Below are positions 1 through 5,449 of a DNA stretch of 6,708 nucleotides, piece by piece. The notes under the pieces were generated by a model, which was not told where the DNA came from, did no database searches, and saw nothing but the letters and a program-made list of their open reading frames with translations. Position 1 is the first letter of the stretch; each line of letters opens with the position of its first letter. This DNA comes from Akkermansiaceae bacterium UBA4145. Its GTDB lineage: Bacteria; Verrucomicrobiota; Verrucomicrobiia; Verrucomicrobiales; Akkermansiaceae. The DNA lies in contig DFWB01000349.1 of assembly GCA_002380675.1 (NCBI GenBank), positions 1 through 6,708 on the forward strand. Direction: 5' to 3'. Position numbers and translations under genes: made by a program.

Positions 1-1
1 G

Positions 2-229
2 CCATCTATTGATTTCGAGAACTCCATGATGCTGGTAGCTATCCGGTCCGACTCGATGTATGTTGCACCTGAATTCAAATCTATTACCTCTGACAAAAAT
101 GGACTCTCTGTTCGCATTGCTGATCCGGAATTAGGAGACACCAAAGCTCTAAATCAACAAGAGGGCATCGGCACGTATCAAGCCGTCATCATTCCCCATC
201 GTGAAGGCCTTATTACATTCATAAGGTAA
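2..229 (+). CDS. 3' end of an unrecognised protein gene, truncated by the left window edge
   Basis: The frame is open from the first complete codon in the window to a TAA stop, giving 75 residues that form the C-terminus of a longer protein. An internal Met-Met (bases 26-31) is not a convincing start, because the frame stays open upstream of it. The fragment is mixed alpha/beta in character and ends in a short strand-like segment (QAVIIP, then LITFIR). A DFE-n-MMLVAI strand, followed by a variable part and a final VIIP strand, faintly recalls small beta-rich domains such as the PrcB C-terminal type. That resemblance is too weak to name the protein. A 97-bp gap separates it from the next gene on the same strand, and no hairpin terminator is visible there. 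Coding status is likely but not certain given the short length. Confidence 0.5.
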   Translation, partial: PSIDFENSMMLVAIRSDSMYVAPEFKSITSDKNGLSVRIADPELGDTKALNQQEGIGTYQAVIIPHREGLITFIR

Positions 230-326
230 GCCATCACTCAGAGAGTCCCAGTTCAACCGGACACCTCGATAGCCTTATCCAATTTCCCGTGCAAACCAGA
301 GGCAACCATTATCGTTCCTATCATCG

Positions 327-1358
327 ATGAAGCCATTGCCGCCATTGATCCTGGCTCTATTGGTGACCGGGTGCACCGAGACACCCTCAACGGACGCACT
401 CGAAAGCACTCATACCTCGCCGAATTTGGACCCAGTGAACGTAGTCGAGCCAGTCCTGTTTGTCGCTGCCGGACTAAATACCAACGGCTCACTAGTCAGA
501 AATTATCAACGCGGTCTACAATACGCCATGGACTATTTCGGCCGCTATGGGCCGTATTACGTCTATTTACTGGGACCCGATAGCGAGCAAAGCGTGCGCC
601 ACATCTATCATCAGCGAGCCCTGACCCGGGCCAACGCAGATGCTCGTTTGGGCTCTCTGGAAGAACAAACGCAGAAGTTCCTCAACCAACCGAATATCGT
701 TAACGAGATAAGATCCGTTTTATCGGGCATGGCGGAAGGAGGACTGACCTGGACTCAGGATCCTCCGATTCTCTATGAGGACGTTACGACGAATGCTCAC
801 GGTAGAGAGAAGGACCCGGTTGAAAACACATGGGGAGCTCTTCATGAGTATCACCATGTCTTCCAGATAGCTCACTGCGACACCAAGCAGGAGCGAACCT
901 CTGAAAAAAATATCAACTCGTGGATATCGGAGGGCATGGCGACCTACAGCTCTGCCAAGTTCATGGGGAATCTGGGGCTCAGCGATTTCGAGGACTACAT
1001 GCTTCAGCTGAGAACCTCGGGAGCCAACATCGGCCGCCCTAGTATTAACGAGTTCCTCCGTGAGAGTTCCGACTGGCAACTAAACGACGAGGGGTATTGG
1101 GATACCGGTGAATTCGCACAGGTCTACTACATGCTAGGAGCGTGGGCCACCGCATACCTCATTCACGTTCTTAACATCGAAGAGGAAATCGTGTTGAGGG
1201 ACTGGTATTACGATATTCCCCGCATGGGGAAATCTGCGGCCTTCAGGAAACACATGGGCGTATCCCTCAATGAGTTCTACAGAAAATTTGACGCGTTTAT
1301 TCGACAAACGGATAGTGTAGTCATGCAAATATTTGACGGCCAGACAGAAGACAACTGA
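327..1358 (+). CDS. Putative zinc-metallopeptidase-like lipoprotein (gluzincin-type HExxH...E motif)
   Basis: A 343-residue protein. It begins with a short lipoprotein signal: Lys2, a hydrophobic stretch, and the lipobox V-T-G-C with Cys16 as the lipidated residue. This predicts membrane anchoring on the periplasmic face or outer membrane, and it fixes the start at 327. The catalytic signature is HEYHH at residues 173-177 (H173 and H177 as zinc ligands, E174 as general base). It is followed by W-I-S-E-G-M-A at 199-205, where E202 is the expected third ligand, 28 residues after E174. This HExxH plus downstream Glu arrangement is that of clan MA(E) gluzincins. The C-terminal third (about 215-330) is helix-rich and aromatic. 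I do not recognise the specific family, so substrate is unknown and proteolysis is inferred from the motif alone. No Shine-Dalgarno is seen. The next gene starts 24 bp after the stop on the same strand, suggesting co-transcription. Confidence 0.8.
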   Translation: MKPLPPLILALLVTGCTETPSTDALESTHTSPNLDPVNVVEPVLFVAAGLNTNGSLVRNYQRGLQYAMDYFGRYGPYYVYLLGPDSEQSVRHIYHQRALTRANADARLGSLEEQTQKFLNQPNIVNEIRSVLSGMAEGGLTWTQDPPILYEDVTTNAHGREKDPVENTWGALHEYHHVFQIAHCDTKQERTSEKNINSWISEGMATYSSAKFMGNLGLSDFEDYMLQLRTSGANIGRPSINEFLRESSDWQLNDEGYWDTGEFAQVYYMLGAWATAYLIHVLNIEEEIVLRDWYYDIPRMGKSAAFRKHMGVSLNEFYRKFDAFIRQTDSVVMQIFDGQTEDN

Positions 1359-1382
1359 AGGTTCCTCCACCCACAGCAAACA

Positions 1383-2471
1383 ATGACACCGCGTTACCTC
1401 CTCCTCATTCCCTTCTTCTTTTCATGCTTCCAACTAGAAGCTTCTCAGCCCTTTCACATTTACTCTCCAAGCTCGAAGGAAAATACGCTTTGGATTGTTA
1501 AGGCAACGCCGCGGGGAGAACGCCTCAATCTGCAGCTCGCTACAAAGGTAAATCTCGGGTTTTCCGGTCGCGTCATCACCGCGCATCCAAGCAAACCACT
1601 ACTTTACGTCACGGCCACGGGTGGGGATCCCGGCAAGGTGCCGGGAGCGGCAGTATACCTGACAGAAGACGGCTCCTACCAGAAGCATCAGAAAATCAGC
1701 TTCAATGACGGAGCCTGCTACCTTTCCCTCGACAACGAAAACAGGCACCTGCTCGGAGTCAGCTATGGGAACGGCCGGCTCAATGTCTACCCACTTGACG
1801 ACCAGGGAATACCCGGGAAGGCCATCACCACTGTGGACGAGGGCAAACGAGAAGCCCACTGCGTCCTCCTGCCCCCGGATGGCAAGAACATCTACATACC
1901 CTACGTAAAGGGAAACCTTGCCCTCCTGCAGTATGCCTACGACGGGAAGACCGGAAAGATCACCCCCCTCGAACCCAAGGACGCCAAGCCTCCCCTCGGA
2001 TCAGGCCCCCGCCACATGGCCTACCACCCCACCCTCCCAATGGTCTATTTCAGTAACGAGCAGGGCATCGGACTGTCCTCCTACCGACGGGAAGCCAATG
2101 GCCAGCTCAAGGTGGAACAGGACATAAGCATCCTGCCCCCCGGCATGTCCAAGATAGGTCTCAGTGCATCCGACCTTCTCATCACCCCGGACGGGAAATA
2201 CCTCTTTGCCGGCCTGCGCGGGCACCGCCAGGAGTTTGACCGCATCTCCCGCTACCGTGTGCTGGAGGACGGCAAGGCCGAGTTCCTTGGCCTGACTGAG
2301 GCCGACAAAATCCCTTGGGGTCTGACTCTCTCTCCGGATGGAAAATTCTTACTGGCCTCCGCTACCGTCGGGGCAAGCCTTAGCGCTTACAAGATCTCCC
2401 CGGACGGCGGCTTGAAGAAAGTGGCATCACTGGCATGGGACCCGAGGATGTCCGACTTGATCGCCAGATAA
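1383..2471 (+). CDS. Secreted YbhE/Pgl-type lactonase-family seven-bladed beta-propeller
   Basis: A 362-residue protein with an N-terminal signal peptide (Arg4, hydrophobic 5-18, probable cleavage near A20-S21), so it acts outside the cytoplasm. The rest is a beta-propeller with repeated blade motifs: AHPSKPLLYV (67-76), a GACYLSLD blade (110-117), PPDGKNIYI (164-172), GPRHMAYHP...VYFSNE (208-226), TPDGKYLFAG (268-277), and PWGLTLSPDGKFLLAS (311-326). The GPRH-x4-HP...VY pattern and length match the 6-phosphogluconolactonase/YbhE-like lactonase family (PF10282), whose members hydrolyse sugar lactones or serve as non-catalytic propellers. Export argues against the cytosolic pentose-phosphate role, so a periplasmic sugar or other lactone is more likely (inference). 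It follows the metallopeptidase-like lipoprotein gene by 24 bp and converges with the DUF1080 gene, leaving 55 bp between stops. No clear Shine-Dalgarno precedes the ATG; the signal peptide supports this start. Confidence 0.85.
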   Translation: MTPRYLLLIPFFFSCFQLEASQPFHIYSPSSKENTLWIVKATPRGERLNLQLATKVNLGFSGRVITAHPSKPLLYVTATGGDPGKVPGAAVYLTEDGSYQKHQKISFNDGACYLSLDNENRHLLGVSYGNGRLNVYPLDDQGIPGKAITTVDEGKREAHCVLLPPDGKNIYIPYVKGNLALLQYAYDGKTGKITPLEPKDAKPPLGSGPRHMAYHPTLPMVYFSNEQGIGLSSYRREANGQLKVEQDISILPPGMSKIGLSASDLLITPDGKYLFAGLRGHRQEFDRISRYRVLEDGKAEFLGLTEADKIPWGLTLSPDGKFLLASATVGASLSAYKISPDGGLKKVASLAWDPRMSDLIAR

Positions 2472-2526
2472 CGCTCGAAGATCCTTCTCTTTCCCAAGCG
2501 CCCCCTTTTTGTCGGCATCAAAGTCG

Positions 2527-3300
2527 CTACCTCTCGGTCTTTCTATCACTCTCCCTCTTTAAGTCTCCTCCGAGGACCATTCCAAGCTCTTCCGCCCGTC
2601 CGGCCGGCAGCTCCATGATACTGACCTTGCGAAAATGAATCTCGGCTCCTTCCGCTTCGAGGCACAGGAACCCTTTCCGACCGTCTGCCTCTCGGATACC
2701 ATTTACAAATTTCCCGTTGATGGAGAGCTTCACCGTTCCGTCGACCGCGACTACCACGTAGCGGTTCCATTGCCCCTTTCCCTTGCAGCGCATCTCGTAT
2801 GACATACTGCGGCTACCTCGGGGATTCTCGGGAACAGCCTTCATTCCGCCCGCACCAAATAATTCCCCGCTAACGTAACCCAGGTGGCGCGGCTTCCCGT
2901 TTCGGTGGGCATGAATGTAGGGCCACTCCAATTCCAGCATCTGCACCTCCATACCCCGGGGCAACCTGTTCCCTTCTGGCTTCGCATCACTCCAGAGAAA
3001 AACTCCCGAATTTCCTCCCGCTTCCATATGGCGCCACTCGACGACAAGGATGAAATTCTCATACATCTTCGTTGATCTCATCACTCCGATTGGCTTACCG
3101 GTGCAAACCAGCAAACCGTCCTTAACCGACCAAGTATCAGGAGAAGTATTCACATCGATCCAATTGGTCAGATCCTTACCGTTAAACAAATCCACGAACG
3201 AAAGTTCGCCTGATTGTTCTGATTCACTTTCATTTGCGAGACTCGCAACCACGAGTGCGAAGAAAAGCGTTACTGCTGCCACGGAACGGAATGTGTGCAT
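2527..3300 (-). CDS. Secreted DUF1080 / 3-keto-disaccharide hydrolase family protein
   Basis: A 257-residue protein with a signal peptide (residues 1 to about 22, probable cleavage after S-L-A). The whole mature part is one DUF1080 domain (PF06439), a LamG-like jelly-roll fold. Hallmarks in order: LFNGKDLTNW (38-47), the TWSVKDGLLVCTGKPIG segment (56-72), YENFILVVEWRH (80-91), GNSGVFLW (96-103), LPRGMEVQML (113-122), NPRGSRSM (159-166), GQWNRYVV (176-183), KLSINGKFVNG (191-201), and GFLCLEAEGAEIHFR (210-224) ending in IMELP. The Pfam family is named for hydrolysis of 3-keto-glycosides in the periplasm; many PVC paralogues have no tested substrate. The usual length is complete. One oddity: position 144 is Ser in YVSGELFG, where I recall relatives having His. 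The gene is divergent from the cupredoxin operon and shares a 408-bp upstream region with it. The tail 237-257 is charged and outside the domain. Confidence 0.92.
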   Translation of the reverse strand: MHTFRSVAAVTLFFALVVASLANESESEQSGELSFVDLFNGKDLTNWIDVNTSPDTWSVKDGLLVCTGKPIGVMRSTKMYENFILVVEWRHMEAGGNSGVFLWSDAKPEGNRLPRGMEVQMLELEWPYIHAHRNGKPRHLGYVSGELFGAGGMKAVPENPRGSRSMSYEMRCKGKGQWNRYVVVAVDGTVKLSINGKFVNGIREADGRKGFLCLEAEGAEIHFRKVSIMELPAGRAEELGMVLGGDLKRESDRKTER

Positions 3301-3305
3301 CCCTC

Positions 3306-3315
3306 AAGCTAGCTT
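3306..3315. repeat. Perfect 10-bp palindrome AAGCTAGCTT
   Basis: A perfect self-complementary 10-mer located 5 bp upstream of the DUF1080 start codon, in what would be its 5' leader. It could be a protein-binding half-site pair or chance; a 10-bp palindrome is not rare. No second copy was noticed in the window. Flanking bases do not extend the symmetry. Confidence 0.3.
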
Positions 3316-3375
3316 CTCGACATCACGAAGCAACCCTGCACAGGTAGTAGTTCCTGTTCCGATCAAAATCTCATG

Positions 3376-3396
3376 CATCGGGTCCGACGGCCCGTG
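3376..3396. repeat. Small inverted repeat (hairpin) in the divergent region
   Basis: CGGGTC at 3379-3384 pairs with GGCCCG at 3389-3394 (one G-T wobble) around a CGAC loop. A further C-A/T-G pair forms at the base if T3378 is bulged. GC-rich, with no T-tract on either side, so it is not a terminator. It lies 76-96 bp upstream of the DUF1080 start and might be a regulatory site or leader structure; function unknown. Confidence 0.3.
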
Positions 3397-3471
3397 ACAG
3401 AGTCTTGACGAAAAGGAAAGCCCCTCTCAAAGTCAGAATCTGCTGGTTGCGGCATTTCGTGCCCCTCTGGC

Positions 3472-3489
3472 GGTGGTCACGAAACCACC
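3472..3489. repeat. Inverted repeat GGTGGT-N6-ACCACC
   Basis: A perfect 6-bp inverted repeat, GGTGGT (3472-3477) and ACCACC (3484-3489), with a CACGAA spacer. It is preceded by a weaker GGCA-N5-TGCC at 3451-3463. It sits near the middle of the divergent region. Its size suits a dimeric regulator operator, but no family-specific operator consensus is recognised. Confidence 0.3.
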
Positions 3490-3560
3490 AAATCCAAAAG
3501 CAATGAGCCCGCGGCCGATGCGCATTCAAGATAAAGGAGCATAAGAAAATTTAAAGACGA

Positions 3561-3581
3561 GGTCTTCTGGCCCGCAGGACC
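3561..3581. repeat. Inverted repeat just upstream of the cupredoxin promoter
   Basis: GGTCTT (3561-3566) pairs with AGGACC (3576-3581), with one T-G wobble, across a 9-base C/G-rich loop. It ends 22 bp before the predicted -35 box at 3604, a position where an activator might bind. It is not followed by a T-run. Regulatory meaning is inference only. Confidence 0.25.
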
Positions 3582-3603
3582 GTTTATCCCTCTCTCCCAG
3601 CCG

Positions 3604-3631
3604 TTGACACCTTCCTATCGGTCCCTCGAAT
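3604..3631 (+). promoter_or_regulatory. Sigma70-like promoter for the cupredoxin-dehydrogenase pair
   Basis: A perfect TTGACA -35 hexamer (3604-3609) is followed after 16 bp by TCGAAT (3626-3631), which matches four of six -10 positions. Transcription would start near 3638 and give an untranslated leader of about 70 nt before the ATG at 3709. The first TTG here is also the most upstream usable start of the long open frame. Reading it as a start would put a non-signal-like 35-residue extension before an otherwise ordinary signal peptide, so a promoter is the better explanation. Confidence 0.45.
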
Positions 3632-3708
3632 TAATGCCCCGAAATTGCCAGTCGCGCGGGCGCGAAAACACCAAGAGCTCCCGGAAATTCTTTGTCATTT
3701 CACAAATT

Positions 3709-5436
3709 ATGAAAATACATGTCATCACATGGATAAGCTGTGTGACCTTTATCAGCTATACTGCCGCTCGGTCAGAAACCGAGCCGCCAGCATGGTCAGC
3801 GAAGCCGGATCGAGAAATCACGATCAGCATGGTTCCCGCAAAGATGGCATATGACACGACACTGCTTCGTGTCCGACCGGGAGCAAAGGTTAAGCTGAAG
3901 CTCAAAAATCCAGATGACCTCGAACACAACCTTGTTCTCATAAAGAATGACCCCGAGGATCCGCAGGGTGAACGCTTTGCCGCACAATGCATCGAACTCG
4001 GGGCCGAGGGCCCTAAGCTGGCATGGACTCCTGACAGCCCAAGGGTTCTGGCAAAATCCGGAATGGTAGGCCCGAAGAAAGAGCACGAGATGTTCTTCAA
4101 GGCGCCTAGCGAGCCTGGTGATTATCCATACCTTTGCACCTTCCCGGGGCACTCAAAGTTGATGCGAGGCATTCTTAAAGTTGGGAGCAGCGATCCCATA
4201 TTCAGCAACCTGTCTTACAAAGTGTATGCGGGAGAGTTCAGAAAGATCCCCGATTTCAGGCAACTGACCCCAATAAAGACAGGCAATGCCGAATGGATAG
4301 ACGTAAGGACGCTGATCGGTGGCGAGGACGGTCGAGCAATTCTCTGGGAGGGCACCTTTGAGGTAAGGACAGGAGGCGAGTGGCAGTTCTATCTCGGTTC
4401 AGATGATGGTGCGGAACTCATCATCGACGGCAAAGGCGTAGCCAGAAACGGCGGAAACTATTTTTTTCAGGTAAGAAAGGCGAAAGTCAGGTTGGAACCG
4501 GGCATCCACACAATGCGCCTTGCCTATTTCGAAGGCGGTGGACCCGAGGCCTTGTCTTTGGTCGCCGACCTCAAAGGGGCTGAGGACATGATCTTCACTC
4601 CTGATATTACCGCAAAGACTGGTGCCCGGAGGGCCTGGGCAGGACCAAAGATTGTCAAACTGCGAAAGCCCGATGAGGCGCTTGTATTCAGAACATTCCT
4701 CCGGGGTCGCTCATCGAGGTCGATCGCAGTCGCATACCCGGGTAAGGTGAACATTAACTGGAGCGCAGACTCCATGAATTTAGATCAGCTTTGGCGTGGA
4801 GACTTTGTGAATGCCGCGTCCAACTGGAATACCCGGGGCGGAGGCAGCCACATTGCGGGTAAGGACACGGTCAGCCCTACCGGCGGGATGGCACTGCAGG
4901 TATTGGAAAGCATCGACGATCCTTGGATCGACTATTCAGTCGGCAGCTCGCGCTACGAGAAAGACAGGGGCCCAGAGGAGTCCAAAGAGCTGATTAACTA
5001 TGGGATTCCCCATCCAGACTATGACTTCAAGGGATACGAGCTGGATGCCAATCGCTTCCCTACCTTCTGCTATACCTTCAGGGGAGTAGAGGTCGAAGAC
5101 CACTACCGCCCCACGACCATGGACGGCATCGAGGCACTGAAGAGAACTGTGGTGATTCATGGAGACCTACCACCAAACACCCATTTCCTCGCCGGGGTAA
5201 AAGGTGATTTTTCCAAGCTCCCCGACGGCTCCTATAAAATCAATGAACTGATGGCGGTAAAGATTGAGGGAGCTACCCCCCTGATTCGCAGTTCCGAGGC
5301 GCGAATGGTCAAGCCCCCAGCAAGGAAAACCGAACCCGTGAAGGAAACACGCAAGGAACTGCTTGTCCCCGTGAAGGGGGATCAAACCATAATAGTTACC
5401 TACCGGTGGATGACCGCTGGACAATTGGACCAATAA
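3709..5436 (+). CDS. Secreted azurin-type cupredoxin fused to PA14 and a PVC C-terminal WRGxF domain
   Basis: A 575-residue protein counted from the ATG at 3709, where a signal peptide begins (Lys2, hydrophobic 4-17, cleavage near A20). The open frame extends to a TTG at 3604, but that codon overlaps a promoter -35 box. Residues about 35-160 form a cupredoxin. H73 (EHNLVL), C143, H148 and M152 (CTFPGHSKLM) have exactly the azurin C-x4-H-x3-M spacing, so a type 1 copper site for electron transfer is expected. Residues about 164-300 are a PA14 domain (WEGTFEVRTGGEWQFYLGSD, then ELIIDG and GIHTMRLAYFEGGG), typically glycan-binding. Residues about 325-570 match a domain common in PVC proteins beside cytochromes and dehydrogenases: RSIAVAYPGKVNINWSAD, LWRGDF (361-366), NTRGGG, DFKGYELDANRFPTFCYTF and VEVEDHYRP. 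The dehydrogenase-like gene follows by 13 bp and is the likely electron-donor partner (inference). T7 at 4461-4467 lies inside the PA14 part, with the frame intact. Confidence 0.88.
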   Translation: MKIHVITWISCVTFISYTAARSETEPPAWSAKPDREITISMVPAKMAYDTTLLRVRPGAKVKLKLKNPDDLEHNLVLIKNDPEDPQGERFAAQCIELGAEGPKLAWTPDSPRVLAKSGMVGPKKEHEMFFKAPSEPGDYPYLCTFPGHSKLMRGILKVGSSDPIFSNLSYKVYAGEFRKIPDFRQLTPIKTGNAEWIDVRTLIGGEDGRAILWEGTFEVRTGGEWQFYLGSDDGAELIIDGKGVARNGGNYFFQVRKAKVRLEPGIHTMRLAYFEGGGPEALSLVADLKGAEDMIFTPDITAKTGARRAWAGPKIVKLRKPDEALVFRTFLRGRSSRSIAVAYPGKVNINWSADSMNLDQLWRGDFVNAASNWNTRGGGSHIAGKDTVSPTGGMALQVLESIDDPWIDYSVGSSRYEKDRGPEESKELINYGIPHPDYDFKGYELDANRFPTFCYTFRGVEVEDHYRPTTMDGIEALKRTVVIHGDLPPNTHFLAGVKGDFSKLPDGSYKINELMAVKIEGATPLIRSSEARMVKPPARKTEPVKETRKELLVPVKGDQTIIVTYRWMTAGQLDQ

Positions 5437-5449
5437 GAAACGACAAGCG

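Larger units (their letters stand above)
3301..3603. other. Divergent intergenic region without a gene
   Basis: These bases lie between the start of the minus-strand DUF1080 gene and the promoter of the + strand cupredoxin gene. I found no convincing coding frame. The longer open frames crossing it are antisense extensions from the DUF1080 gene. It holds a 10-bp palindrome beside the DUF1080 start and three small inverted repeats, listed separately. None is followed by a T-run, so none looks like an intrinsic terminator. An AAGGAG at 3534-3539 has no usable start codon at proper spacing. No known riboswitch class is recognisable. Confidence 0.6.

Noticed and set aside
720..1079. 119-codon minus-strand open frame opposite the metallopeptidase-like gene
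   Set aside because: It lies wholly inside a gene with a lipobox and HExxH motif, and its product shows no domain or export signal; it is an antisense shadow.
2472..2526. Possible bidirectional terminator between the convergent genes (CCCCCTTTTT run)
   Set aside because: The only nearby pairing is GAAG-N3-CTTC at 2477-2487, too weak and too far from the T-run to be a believable intrinsic terminator.
3050..3397. 115-codon + strand open frame running from the DUF1080 gene into the divergent region
   Set aside because: Most of it is antisense to the DUF1080 signal peptide and N-terminus; low-complexity Ser/Thr/Pro-rich product with no domain.
3535..3603. Extended N-terminus of the cupredoxin gene from AAGGAG plus an ATA codon at 3541
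   Set aside because: The frame is open from just after a stop at 3532-3534, but ATA is a very rare start and the added residues look non-coding; the ATG at 3709 with its signal peptide is preferred.
3733..3744. Cys11 of the cupredoxin precursor as a lipoprotein cysteine
   Set aside because: The preceding residues W-I-S do not make a good lipobox and the stretch before it is only 10 residues long; ordinary signal peptidase cleavage near A20 fits better.
3756..4152. Two overlapping minus-strand open frames (114 and 118 codons)
   Set aside because: Both are antisense to the cupredoxin domain, whose copper ligands and azurin loop establish the true frame.
4461..4467. T7 homopolymer as a possible frameshift or programmed slippage site
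   Set aside because: PA14 motifs continue in the same frame on both sides, so no frameshift is needed.
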